A model generated the notes under the pieces. That model searched no databases, was not told the origin of the DNA, and was given only the letters and a program-made list of their open reading frames with translations. This document shows positions 9,101 through 13,000 of a DNA stretch of 13,000 nucleotides, in pieces. Positions within the stretch are counted from its first letter, which is position 1. Every line of letters starts with the position of its first letter. The position numbers and the translations under genes are program-made. The stretch is from Neocallimastix lanati (nom. inval.) (lineage: Eukaryota > Neocallimastigomycota > Neocallimastigomycetes > Neocallimastigales > Neocallimastigaceae). The DNA lies in NCBI GenBank assembly GCA_016946835.1, contig JACVTC010000054.1, forward strand, positions 869,501-882,500, given 5' to 3'.

Positions 9101-9766
9101 AAAACCTGGGTAACCTTGACCACCGAAAACAGCAAGAGCAAGAGCATCACCAGCACGAACAGCCTTAGCTAAAGCTGGTTCAACTGGTAAGAAGTTAGCA
9201 ATAGCATTAGCAGCTTCTTCATCCTTTTGTAAATAGTCGAAGACAGTGTAGAAGTGTTGAATAACTTGAATACGGAATTCATGTTCAAAATGACGAGTTC
9301 TAATGTGAATATCATTACCTTTAAGGAAACGAATACTGAAATCAATAAATAAGTTAATTAATAAATGAGTAATATCCTTTTGAGTTAATAAAGTCTTGTT
9401 GTCAGCTTGGTAACGAGTAGCAAATTCCATAAAGTGAACATAAATCCAGAAACCGTTTAAAGTGTTCTTCTTTTCAACATCTTCATCATCAACAACAAAT
9501 GTATTTTTGAAGGTTGAATTAAAATCATAAGCAATTTGTTCAGCACATGACCAGTTTTCTTCTGGAACATGAATAGTAAATTTAAAGTTTTCAATAATTT
9601 TATCGAAAACTAATAAACGAGTAGAGTTAGATTCAGTCTTAGCTTCAGCAACAACAGAAGATGGAGCTTCAGCTTCAACCTTACTTGCATTCTTTTGGTT
9701 CTTAATAACCTTTGGAGATACAGTAGTATCTTTTGTATCTGGTTCAATAGTAGATATAGCACCCAT
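1..9766 (-). CDS. FAS1-FAS2: Fused fungal type I fatty acid synthase (beta+alpha in one chain, two ACPs), 3' end outside window
   Basis: Cytosolic multi-enzyme that makes long-chain acyl-CoA from acetyl-CoA, malonyl-CoA and NADPH. One uninterrupted frame of 3255 codons runs from the ATG at 9766-9764 to the window edge, with the last whole codon at 4-2. I translated it and the frame agrees at both ends. The start is bounded by an in-frame TAG at 9781-9779, with A at -3 and G at +4. Order: AT (GHSQG, Ser325), ER (GGMTPTT near 653), DH (GDVNPIH, His1647), MPT (GHSLGEY, Ser1893), ACP1 (Ser2316), ACP2 (Ser2513), KR (Ser3074, Tyr3086, Lys3090). Yeast carries these on two proteins of about 2051 and 1887 residues. 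By comparison with yeast, KS and PPT, perhaps 850-900 residues, remain to the left. There are no introns. Codon use is strongly biased (GGT, GCT, CGT, AAG, TTC, GAA), as expected of a highly expressed gene. The family is certain; fusion of KS/PPT in the same chain is expected but unseen. Confidence 0.97.
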   Translation of the reverse strand, partial: MGAISTIEPDTKDTTVSPKVIKNQKNASKVEAEAPSSVVAEAKTESNSTRLLVFDKIIENFKFTIHVPEENWSCAEQIAYDFNSTFKNTFVVDDEDVEKKNTLNGFWIYVHFMEFATRYQADNKTLLTQKDITHLLINLFIDFSIRFLKGNDIHIRTRHFEHEFRIQVIQHFYTVFDYLQKDEEAANAIANFLPVEPALAKAVRAGDALALAVFGGQGYPGFNEILQAYTMYGAIVRDYIAELSTILKELASKPEFQRTYKQGLDILKWLRNPESLPEDAYLDSAPVSFPLIGIVQLVQYLILFRTFRKTPDWARHLFAGTTGHSQGLVTSVVIASSGTEEEYLENSKKAVSLLFLIGARSQQIFAITPLSPETLQEIADNGDENDMPTCMLSINGLPEATVRQAVNDLNKFIEDPARKVTISLINGLRMIVVTGAPESLQNLKMSLKKIQAGPNEDQSRIPFSKRKQIFTMKFLSVTIPAHNEILKEAAELVVEDAAKLNITFPTKNLAIPVYRTDNGVDMKEESDITDVVEPVVNQICILPVDWVKATNVPGLTHVLDFGPGGASGIGSLIQKNKEGTGVQVILSGTLASTNPDLKCKMYAYTTELDDLPYGINWAKEFAPKLIRNADGELLMDTRYTRLTGRPPLLVGGMTPTTANPQFVSAVINAGYNVEVGCGALYAPHVLDKCIKDIVERIPDGEGILCNIVFLNQRLWAFQFPGVLDMRKNRGIRIEGITIAAGVPSLEYCNKMIPQLIDAGIPYIGFKPGNRDAILKVIQIARTFPQMPIVVEWTGGRSGGHHSCEDFYAPILETYSALRKQSNIVVVVGSGFGDDVGTLPYITGDWSIELGYPPMPFDGLLVGSRVCVAKEALTSDGIKEVIVNTPGIEDQSQWEKSYDQPVGGVVTVESEYGEPIHKIATRGVMFWKELDKTIFSIHDPKKRLEKLLEKKDYIIERLNKDFQKVWFGKKNGKPCDIEEMTYEEVILRLIELLFVQKRKQWLDVSHLKTTYDFINRTEERFVQNSSQDAFLSSIEDLDVEDPVALMKEFFDTRAPGARTELLATEDVQYFIGLTRNKDRKPPPFICVLDEEFHVWLKRDSLWQAEDLDAVVDQDPQRVAILQGPVAIRHSKIANQPVKEILDGIIKSHIKSIEARYYANRAVPNVEYLGGSPIPASVSDVPANVKVEKEGNTMIYTLPAQEDQLPADKEWIEFMAGPKYGWLRALLCTPTIARNKSITHNRFMRVFKPRTSQIVKIFHNDEGDITKIEIFGWNRSMELPALEAEIDSQRIITVGLREWGVPGVAGAEVMKLLFRYTPNQGSTPIHEVMEGRNRRIAEFYYNLWYGPEDSGDGWGDLTSIYKCKKRVTEEDVKFFSDVTRYTHPSNKVVPSMDFIIVTSWVSVFKTIFAKEFDADITRLVHMNNGYEVIDPRPLRIGEVVDTRSIISAVTNLDSGKLIEVTGHVFREGKEYVKVTSSFLCRGKFDDYHMTFNIRDEPEYILEVKDDKILNALMTRKYISFTEPEKIQLGVKLVFRLKTEKRFATKNTYSSITTKGKIYINNSAVHGFNMEEVGQFNYDSTTDEKLEGKSETLGNPAIEFIKKYAKANDRKIYFENGGYNILPKGVSLLQRAPNTNEDYSLASGDVNPIHTNYYFANLADLDVPITHGMWTSAATRRYVETYAADNDAERVVSYKVNFIGMVSPKDELRTSLTHVGMHNGRKIIKVSVKDLRTNETVMEGEAEVKQKPTAYVFTGQGAQEVGMGQDLYNKSAVAKAVWDRADAYLMKKYGYSILEIVRTNPKSLTVYFGGEDGEKIRENYINMTCEIIDSNGKVQTKRMFPEIDENTLYYEYKSPTGLLNATQFTQPAITLTEKAAFEDMYEKGYICDDAVYAGHSLGEYAALSCVANTLSIESMAEIVFYRGLVMQSSVERDELNRSDYAMCAVNPVRVHPYFSFDLLVEVVKKINAEHGGLLEIVNYNVENYQYVVTGDLTSLEALKNLLTNLRAEAKKFITLYKEDATQAMELLNEKVRTYVKLAEERKAKEGFFNIERGAATIPLRGIDVPFHSSYLLWGVPTFRELLHQRVRREDVDVKCLVGRYIPNLMGEPFSVEKDYAIRLQKRTNSAYLEKIIEEWDQHLFEIPYIIMVELLSYQLASAVQWIKTQEFLFSSQKKGGADIERLIEFGPTPTLVGMAKRTLGMKYVKSDLALGKKRQLLSYAKNTTDIYYEYDDMEFEEEEAAAPVEEAPKAAPAPTPASAPAPVPVAAPAPVAAAPAASVADAPVTATEILRAILAQKLKKSISEVPLNKSIKELSGGRSTIQNEVSGDLHTEFGGNSIPLKAEELALEELGKQISSTFNGQLGKYTTQMINRMLSGKMPAGFSASAVKTYLANTYGLGKGRTDGVLLVAITMEPSSRLGSEADAQGWLDNVVSAYSAVSGVALSKGSAAPAAAAVAAPVMPVAMPVAAAAGPAAAVADAPISPNEIIRVMLAQKLKKSINEIPLSKSIKELSGGRSTVQNEVSGDLHTEFGGNSIPLKAEELAITELGGAIGANHSGKLGKYTSTMVNRMLSGKMPAGFSASKAKDYLKTSYGLGERRTDAVLLYSTTIEPTSRLGSEADAQAWLDKAVDLYSGANSLGLAKGGAGGAVAAAVPGVAAMGMVNSAEVTALKMKQDSLIRTQLENYAKYLGIDLREDQKKLVASSESTAKLQSDLDLWFDEHGEDYANGIKPMFTSKKARTYDSSWNWGYQDFWFMVYDILAGEKKDADALIASDVFRTMVNRANASLEQQVEFVHRKVVADQKDAEIKATLEKVTGALLEAIKASSGKPVFKFNGPFQAPHALVDEEGKLVYKEIPRKGINSAVDYVKEMQEGAMQTIGSTTKKIPFLFVRDQAANGVDNVDEAMSKIYLNELKKIAEEGISFTGKHVLITGCGRNSIGECVLKYLLAGGAKVVATTSSYRRATMEHFRSVYEQVGTKGSTLVVVPFNQGSKKDVNDLIEFIYSKDSRVNGLGWDLDLVIPFAAISENGRDISDLDGKSELAHRIMMTNVIRILGAVRTQKMKVGSLVSAQVILPLSPNHGTFGGDGLYGESKIGLENLLNRWRSETWSKYLSITGACIGWTRGTGLMNSNNLISEGIESQGTCRTFTTTEMAFNLIGLVSDVMVSLSRKSPIYADLNGGMQYMADMNVALRHIREKMTDESEKKRMVIDEEKTHADIVGAKKVESKRKVEPRSNIRIQFPELKSREELKDMEYLRDL
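197..1024 (-). other. Ketoreductase (KR) domain, residues ~2915-3190
   Basis: NADPH-dependent SDR-type reductase of 3-ketoacyl-ACP. The Rossmann dinucleotide loop is TGCGRNSIG (Thr2928 onward). The catalytic set is Ser3074 in LPLSPNHG (codon 545-547), Tyr3086 and Lys3090 in YGESK (codons 509-511 and 497-499). Other fungal-specific conserved stretches are VVPFNQGSKKDV, WDLDLVIPFAA and GWTRGTGLM. All catalytic residues are present. Confidence 0.94.
1052..1846 (-). other. Alpha-subunit helical scaffold between ACP2 and KR, residues ~2641-2905
   Basis: After a Gly/Ala-rich exit linker (KGGAGGAVAAAVPGVAAMG) comes a predominantly helical stretch. It includes KKARTYDSSWNWGYQDFW and, toward its end, KKIPFLFVRDQ. 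These are conserved features of the fungal alpha subunit and contribute to the central-wheel scaffold and KR placement. No catalytic motif is visible. The segment looks somewhat shorter than in yeast, judging by the distance from ACP to KR. Confidence 0.8.
1847..2344 (-). other. Acyl carrier protein 2, residues 2475-2640
   Basis: Second tandem ACP with Ser2513 in KELSGGRSTVQNEV (codon 2228-2230) and the same structural half (NRMLSGKMPAGFSAS, SRLGSEADAQ). It aligns with ACP1 without gaps at a constant offset of 197 residues. The strongest conservation, 37 of 38 residues, surrounds the prosthetic-group serine. The most divergent parts are the segment after AEELA and the last 30 residues. Confidence 0.95.
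2345..2437 (-). other. Ala/Pro/Met linker between the two ACPs, residues 2444-2474
   Basis: About 31 residues of almost only Ala, Val, Pro and Met (PVMPVAMPVAAAA). It is shorter than the linker before ACP1, lacks its acidic block and has fewer prolines. It should work as a flexible spacer between the carriers. Its reverse strand is low-complexity gca/cag repeat DNA. Confidence 0.88.
2438..2935 (-). other. Acyl carrier protein 1, residues 2278-2443
   Basis: This fungal-FAS type ACP is double-length, with its own structural half after the canonical four-helix bundle. The phosphopantetheine attachment site is Ser2316 in KELSGGRSTIQNEV (codon 2819-2821). The structural half contains NRMLSGKMPAGFSAS, RTDGVLL and SRLGSEADAQ. 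Its first conserved residues (DAPVTATEI) follow the Ala/Pro linker. It is about 70% identical by hand alignment (116 of 166) to the second ACP, and nothing suggests it is inactive. Confidence 0.95.
2936..3079 (-). other. Acidic then Ala/Pro-rich linker before ACP1, residues 2230-2277
   Basis: A short acidic block (MEFEEEE) is followed by about 40 residues that are mostly Ala, Pro and Val with repeated AP pairs (for example APAPVPVAAPAPV). This is the flexible tether that lets the carrier domain swing between active sites in fungal FAS. The DNA is a GC-richer, low-complexity stretch of GCT/CCA codons, which creates long antisense Leu/Gln open frames that are not genes. Confidence 0.88.
3152..4549 (-). 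other. Malonyl/palmitoyl transferase (MPT) crossing the beta/alpha fusion point, residues ~1740-2205
   Basis: MPT loads malonyl and unloads the finished acyl chain to CoA. It has FTGQGAQ (around residue 1753), GHSLGEY with Ser1893 (codon 4088-4090), YRG with Arg1919, which would bind the malonyl carboxylate, and His2064 in VPFHSSYL (codon 3575-3577). In yeast the last MPT piece is the N-terminus of the separate alpha subunit. Here the beta-like EEWDQHL (Trp2132) runs straight into alpha-like VELLSYQLAS and FGPTPTLVGMAKRTL with no stop, no new start and no long linker. The fusion therefore restores an unbroken transferase domain. Confidence 0.93.
4562..5584 (-). other. Dehydratase (DH), hot-dog domain, residues ~1395-1735
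   Basis: This domain dehydrates 3-hydroxyacyl-ACP to the trans-2-enoyl form. The C-terminal hot-dog carries the MaoC/hydratase-2 motif SGDVNPIHTN, with Asp1642 (codon 4841-4843) and His1647 (codon 4826-4828), followed by the conserved PITHGMW. The first half (IDPRPLRIGE near residue 1429 and the following beta-rich stretch) matches the upstream pseudo-hot-dog part of fungal DH regions. The catalytic Asp/His pair is intact. Confidence 0.92.
5585..6976 (-). other. Central meander/scaffold region between ER and DH, residues ~931-1394
   Basis: This non-catalytic region corresponds to the part of the fungal beta subunit that builds the dome wall and connects ER to DH. It contains a charged helical stretch just after the ER (LEKLLEKKDYIIERL), a proline-bearing KPPPF segment and the conserved EFYYNLWYG motif near residue 1340. 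Assignment rests on position and resemblance to the fungal beta-subunit meander (DUF1729-like region). No active-site motif is seen. Confidence 0.8.
6977..7924 (-). other. FMN-dependent enoyl reductase domain (ER), residues ~615-930
   Basis: This TIM-barrel flavoenzyme reduces the enoyl-ACP double bond with NADPH through FMN. Diagnostic stretches are GRPPLLVGGMTPTT (Met653), GGRSGGHHSCEDFY (His800-His801) and FDGLLVGSRVCVAKEA near residue 865. These are hallmark conserved regions of the fungal/actinobacterial type I FAS reductase, which is unlike the NADPH-only MDR-type ER of animal FAS and polyketide synthases. No key residue appears to be missing. Confidence 0.92.
8027..9148 (-). other. Acetyl transferase (starter AT) domain, residues ~207-580
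   Basis: This domain transfers the acetyl starter from CoA to the ACP. An FGGQG oxyanion-type motif is at residues 214-218. The nucleophile elbow GHSQG has Ser325 (codon 8792-8794). The catalytic His482 sits in IPAHNEI (codon 8321-8323). The domain closes with HVLDFGPGG starting at residue 557. GHSQG rather than GHSLG is typical of the fungal starter AT and separates it from the MPT later in the chain. Boundaries are approximate. Confidence 0.93.
9617..9766 (-). other. N-terminal low-complexity leader of FAS (residues 1-50)
   Basis: The first 50 residues are rich in Ser, Thr, Lys, Glu and Ala and have no recognisable fold. Sequence resembling the start of the fungal beta subunit begins near residue 50 (RLLVFDK). 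No signal peptide or membrane segment is seen, which fits a cytosolic enzyme. The chain begins MGAIST, which loosely matches an N-myristoylation consensus (Gly2, Thr6), but the acidic and proline residues at 8-10 make modification unlikely. Confidence 0.6.
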
Positions 9767-9930
9767 AATGACTTTTAACTATTTTTGTAATTATTTAATA
9801 ATATAAAATTCTAATTTTCTAATTCAAATGAAATATATCTATAAATATAAATATAAATATATATAACAATATTAATATCACATTTTTTATTATTTAAAAT
9901 ATAATAATTTCTTTAATAATATTCTCCATA

Positions 9931-9980
9931 TATTTTCTGTATAAATATAATATTTCCTTCTATTTTCTGTATAAATATAA
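9931..9980 (-). repeat. 20-bp exact direct repeat in the FAS promoter (9931-9950 and 9961-9980)
   Basis: The word tattttctgtataaatataa occurs twice, with starts 30 bp apart and the identity ending exactly at 20 bases. In the gene's direction each copy reads TTATATTTATACAG followed by AAAATA. It lies about 165-215 bp upstream of the start codon. It could be a duplicated core-promoter or factor site, or a simple tandem duplication. Confidence 0.6.
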
Positions 9981-10270
9981 AATATATTATTATTTAATCT
10001 TTTTATTATTTTATTCCAAAAAAAAAATATTATTTATCCCTTAAATTAATATTCTTTAATTTCATATAATCTGGCAAACTTGTATATATAATCAATAATA
10101 TATAATTTTGAAATAATATGATATTCTTTTTTATTGTATTTAAAAATATATTATTTTATATTAAACCTATATATAATTATTTAATTATCAATATATAATA
10201 TATATTAAAATAATTCATATATTATTTTCATCCAAACTTTCTATCATAAAACTATGAAATCTTATTCTTT

Positions 10271-10280
10271 GATTGGCTGA
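10271..10280 (-). promoter_or_regulatory. CCAAT box oriented toward FAS
   Basis: In the gene's direction this reads TCAGCCAATC, a good match to the CCAAT-box consensus bound by the HAP/NF-Y complex. It lies about 505 bp upstream of the ATG. It is one of few words with four G/C bases in a row region, so chance occurrence is less likely than for the TATA-like words. It is followed at 10292-10305 by an A7T7 tract. Binding is inferred. Confidence 0.45.
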
Positions 10281-10300
10281 AAAATTTTAATAAAAAAATT

Positions 10301-11200
10301 TTTTTCAAATAAAAACTTTTTTTTGGGGAAATAGAATTATATAATTAAATTTTATATAAATTAAATTAGGCGTTTAAAATTTTTTTAATATTAGAGTTGC
10401 AAATGTAACATTTTAAATGAATAAATAATAATATATGATGTAATAATATCGTATCAAAAAAATATTATAATCCATTATACAATATTTTAAATAATACTTT
10501 ATTAAAAACATCATTTATTAACTATTTTCTTTTTAGGAAAAAAAAATTTTTTTATTATATTATGTACATTATTATATCATTTATCTTAATATAATAAAAA
10601 AAATATCTAAAAATTTAAATATTATATTATACCTAAAAATTTATGTATTATAATATTTAAAAATTTAAATATTATTTATTATATGTCCTATTATTTATGA
10701 TATGATATATTATTTTGGTTATTATCCTAAAAATTAAATTTTTATCACTGCCTTCCCTATCCACTACTGTGAACTGTTATATTTATTATTTTATACTTTT
10801 TATCAATTATATTATTTTCCCCAACATTATGTACTATTATTAAAAAAAAATAATAAAATATTTCTATTATTTTATGTATATATATTATTTTTTCTTATTT
10901 CCCTAAAAATTTATAGATAATACAAAAAAAAATTCTTTTCTATCTATTTCTTTAAATTATTAAAATTATTAATTATCATAAATTTTTTTTATTATATTTA
11001 TACTATCTAATATTTTTAGAAATACTTATATTCATATATCTAAATAAATGTATAAAAATATTATATAAAAATATATATTTTTTTTTTTACCTTTTAATAT
11101 AATATAGAATAATAAATAAAAAATTCTATTATATTATTTTTCTATACTAGGATATGTGTCTAATACAATTTTAGTATTTATTTTTTTAACCTTTATATAA
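10301..11200. other. AT-rich non-coding stretch with short repeats
   Basis: No open frame, tRNA or rRNA signature is seen here. Contents include A/T tracts (A9T7 at 10538-10553), an 18-bp direct repeat (10608-10625 and 10658-10675), a 26-bp palindrome at 10650-10675, three copies of CCTAAAAATT, and a slightly GC-richer patch at 10746-10775. This is probably intergenic, possibly including distal FAS promoter. Confidence 0.6.
10650..10675. repeat. 26-bp near-perfect palindrome
   Basis: Arms 10650-10661 (ataatatttaaa) and 10664-10675 are exact reverse complements separated by two bases. The right half, with some bases before it, is also a direct repeat of 10608-10625. As it is built only of A and T, chance origin in this background is quite possible. 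Confidence 0.5.
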
Positions 11201-11201
11201 A

Positions 11202-11246
11202 TTTATAAAATAATTTTTGAAGAAGAGAGGAAAACTATTTTATAAA
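11202..11246. repeat. Hairpin A: 16-bp stem with 13-nt purine loop
   Basis: Left arm 11202-11217 pairs with right arm 11231-11246 with one A/C mismatch on the plus strand (a G/T wobble position on the opposite strand). The loop at 11218-11230 is TGAAGAAGAGAGG, unusually G-rich for this region. Hairpin B carries nearly the same loop. Confidence 0.7.
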
Positions 11247-11337
11247 ATTATTTAATAGATTACTTTAAGCTTTATTATGAACTATTGTTGAATATATATT
11301 GTGTAATAATAATAAAAGAAATAAACTTAAAATAGGA

Positions 11338-11372
11338 ATATTAACTATTAAAGAAGAGAGGATAGTTAATAT
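11338..11372. repeat. Hairpin B: perfect 11-bp stem with nearly the same 13-nt loop
   Basis: Arms 11338-11348 (atattaactat) and 11362-11372 are exact reverse complements. The loop at 11349-11361 is TAAAGAAGAGAGG, differing from the loop of hairpin A at one base. The stems differ between the two hairpins, so the loop is the conserved part. Confidence 0.75.
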
Positions 11373-11453
11373 GGTATTTTTAAAAGTTTAAAGTTTTTAT
11401 TATTATTTTTTGTAAATTAATTATTTTTTAAAATCTTTAAAAAGAAAATAGGA

Positions 11454-11503
11454 ATTCCTTTGCTTTTTTAAATTAATAAATATTAAAAAAGGTTTAAAGG
11501 AAT
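11454..11503. repeat. Interrupted inverted repeat
   Basis: The outer arms attccttt (11454-11461) and aaaggaat (11496-11503) pair over 8 bp. After an asymmetric internal loop (2 against 5 nt) the inner arms 11464-11471 and 11483-11490 pair over another 8 bp, leaving an 11-nt loop. It is the third inverted repeat within 300 bp. Confidence 0.5.
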
Positions 11504-11602
11504 ATTATTTATAAAAGAAATATTAAAAAACTTATTCGAAAAAAAAATATTAAAAGTTTTTTAATTATATATCCTATAAAATTGTATTTTTTAAGTGTGA
11601 AG

Positions 11603-11618
11603 AAAAAAAAAAAAAAAA
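11603..11618. repeat. Poly-A tract (A16)
   Basis: Sixteen consecutive A residues are followed by TC and eight more A. This could be a nucleosome-excluding tract, a slippage-prone homopolymer or a remnant of a retroposed transcript. No flanking target-site duplication was recognised. Confidence 0.6.
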
Positions 11619-11695
11619 TCAAAAAAAAGTTCAGAAGTTTTCTTTTTATATGATTCTTGATTTATATTAAAATTTAATATATTTAAATATTAATA

Positions 11696-11743
11696 AATAC
11701 TCAAAATAATATAACGTTTTAGTAATTTATTATTTTGAGTATT
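11696..11743. repeat. Perfect 16-bp inverted repeat with 16-nt loop
   Basis: Arm 11696-11711 (aatactcaaaataata) and arm 11728-11743 are exact reverse complements. The arms include CTCA/TGAG, so they are not purely A/T. The loop is 11712-11727. It could be a foldback of a small mobile element or a hairpin in a transcript. No transposase or target duplication is seen. Confidence 0.7.
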
Positions 11744-12180
11744 ATTTATTTATTATTTATTTATTATTGGTTTAATTAGTTATTTAATTATAGATTCCAT
11801 TTAATAATTTATTAATTTATTCATTGTTTTATTATTATTTTTTTTTGTTTTATTTATTTTTTATTTATTTATTTATCCACTTATTTATTTTTATACTACT
11901 TATTTATTATTAATATTAAATATTAAGAAATCTTTTTAAAACTGAATAGTAAATAAAATAAAAACTTTAAATAATTCAATAACTAAATTTTTTATAATAC
12001 TAAATCTTATAAAAAGTAAATGAATTGAATATAATAATTTAAATAAAATTTATGTTTATTCTTATCATTTGTGAAAAAATTTTATTAATAAAATAGTTAT
12101 TATTATTATTTATAATTATTATTTATTAATATTTTATTATTTATTATTATTAACTTTTATTTATTTATTATTATCTATTA
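11740..12180. repeat. TTATT/TTATTTAT low-complexity tracts
   Basis: Long stretches of imperfect (TTAT)n, (TTATTTAT)n and (TTA)n repeats occur, densest at about 11740-11900 and 12095-12180. They have stop codons in all frames and no gene. These are typical simple repeats of an extremely AT-rich intergenic region. Confidence 0.7.
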
Positions 12181-13000
12181 TTTATGAGTATATAAAGTAA
12201 TTCCCCAAACCAATGTCAATAAATAAATTACTAATCAACTAAATAAATAAAAATCAATGAATGATTTAAATAAACTGCCCAACCCAACAACTTAAGAAAA
12301 AAAAAGGTTTATAATTTCTACAAATAATATAACAATATTATAATTTATTATAAATCTTTCTTTTTTTTCTAATTTATTATAAAGTATTATAAAGTTATTA
12401 TATTAATAATATATGGATTCAATACTATATCAATAAATTTCAACAACTTTTGATAGAATTTAGTAAATCACTATATTATTATAACAATATTCAGTAATAT
12501 AATTAATATATGTTTTTGTTTATTTCTATATTGAAATTTATATAAACATAATATATATGTGTTCTTTTTTTTTTTAGTTTATATTTTATAAAATAATTTA
12601 AAATAAAAATAAATAAATATATTATATCTATAAAATATTATTTACCTTTTATTTATATTAAATGTATTATATATTAATTATATATTCTATAATATATATT
12701 TGAATATATTAATTTTTATTTTATTTTATATAAAATACAATAAATATTAAATTTTTGATTATAAAATAATATATTTATTGATTCTTTTAATTGACAATTT
12801 ATGGATACTATTTATTATTGAAGTATTCCACATATATAATCTAAATATAAATTATTAGCATTCAAATTTAAAAATTTTTAATTATAATTCTTTTTTTTAA
12901 AAAATCTTAATTAATAATAAAAAGTAATTAAATAATAAATATTTTAAGTACTATTCAAAATAAATTTTTTTATTTAATTATTAAATTATATATTATTAAT
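12181..13000. other. AT-rich non-coding stretch at the right edge
   Basis: No open frame or RNA gene is recognised. A slightly GC-richer patch at about 12200-12300 has a plus-strand CCAAT (12210-12214), a TATAAAG at 12191-12197 and CCCAACCCAAC at about 12278-12288. The rest is almost pure A/T. The patch could be part of a promoter of a plus-strand gene beyond the window, but this is speculative. Confidence 0.5.

Larger units (their letters stand above)
9767..10300 (-). promoter_or_regulatory. FAS upstream region: 5' leader and proximal promoter
   Basis: The 530 bp directly upstream of the FAS start codon is non-coding and very AT-rich, with no open frame of note. It holds TATA-like runs on the minus strand (complement of 9840-9866, about 75-100 bp from the ATG), a 20-bp direct repeat and a CCAAT box. 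The transcription start cannot be fixed from sequence, because TATA-like words are abundant by chance at this composition. Confidence 0.5.

Noticed and set aside
9749-9766. N-myristoylation signal at MGAIST
   Set aside because: Gly2 and Thr6 fit the minimal pattern, but Glu8, Pro9 and Asp10 are unfavourable and FAS is a soluble particle. Probably chance.
1-9766. Animal-type FAS or polyketide synthase
   Set aside because: The domain order (AT-ER-DH-MPT-ACP-KR), the FMN-type ER and the fungal double-length ACP exclude these. The KS would come last rather than first.
1-9766. Actinobacterial fused type I FAS
   Set aside because: Those genes share the fused order but come from GC-rich genomes. 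The codon use, the AT-rich flank without a Shine-Dalgarno site and the closer match to fungal motifs point to a fungus.
12191-12214. Plus-strand promoter (TATAAAG and CCAAT)
   Set aside because: The CCAAT lies downstream of the TATA word, the wrong order for a plus-strand promoter, and no plus-strand gene is seen in the remaining 800 bp.
9767-13000. Mitochondrial DNA, CRISPR array, tRNA or rRNA genes
   Set aside because: No spaced identical repeats, no cloverleaf-like G/C stems and no organellar reading frames were found. The low GC alone is explained by an AT-rich fungal intergenic region.

Overview
The window looks like nuclear DNA of a fungus with an extremely AT-rich genome. About 9.77 kb is one intron-free, minus-strand open frame with moderate GC (47% in one 60-base line counted by hand). 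The other 3.2 kb is non-coding and only about 5-15% GC by eye. A fungal-type type I fatty acid synthase in this setting best fits the anaerobic gut fungi (Neocallimastigomycota). That placement is inferred from composition and gene type, not from a marker gene.

Layout: positions 1-9766 (minus strand) hold a fatty acid synthase gene that starts at 9766 and runs off the left edge without a stop, giving 3255 codons in the window. Read from the N-terminus the order is: low-complexity leader, acetyl transferase (AT), FMN enoyl reductase (ER), central meander scaffold, hot-dog dehydratase (DH), malonyl/palmitoyl transferase (MPT), Ala/Pro linker, ACP1, linker, ACP2, helical scaffold, ketoreductase (KR), and the linker leading to the ketosynthase. 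In baker's yeast AT-ER-DH-MPT is the beta subunit (FAS1) and MPT end-ACP-KR-KS-PPT is the alpha subunit (FAS2). Here they form one polypeptide, joined inside the MPT at the point where yeast splits it. The ACP is duplicated in tandem with an exact 591-bp period, and both copies keep the phosphopantetheine serine. The ketosynthase and any phosphopantetheinyl transferase must lie beyond position 1.

Positions 9767-13000 hold no recognisable gene. The stretch next to the start codon is the FAS promoter and 5' leader, with an inverted CCAAT box about 505 bp upstream, a 20-bp direct repeat and TATA-like tracts. Further out, 11.2-11.75 kb contains a cluster of inverted repeats. Two of these are hairpins 130 bp apart that share almost the same 13-nt purine-rich loop, which is the least explained signal in the window.

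How it works together: AT loads acetyl and MPT loads malonyl onto the ACPs. The ACPs carry the chain to KS (outside the window), KR, DH and ER through each two-carbon cycle, and MPT releases the product as acyl-CoA. With the alpha and beta parts in one chain the two halves are made in strict 1:1 ratio, and two ACPs per chain would double the carrier count inside each reaction chamber.
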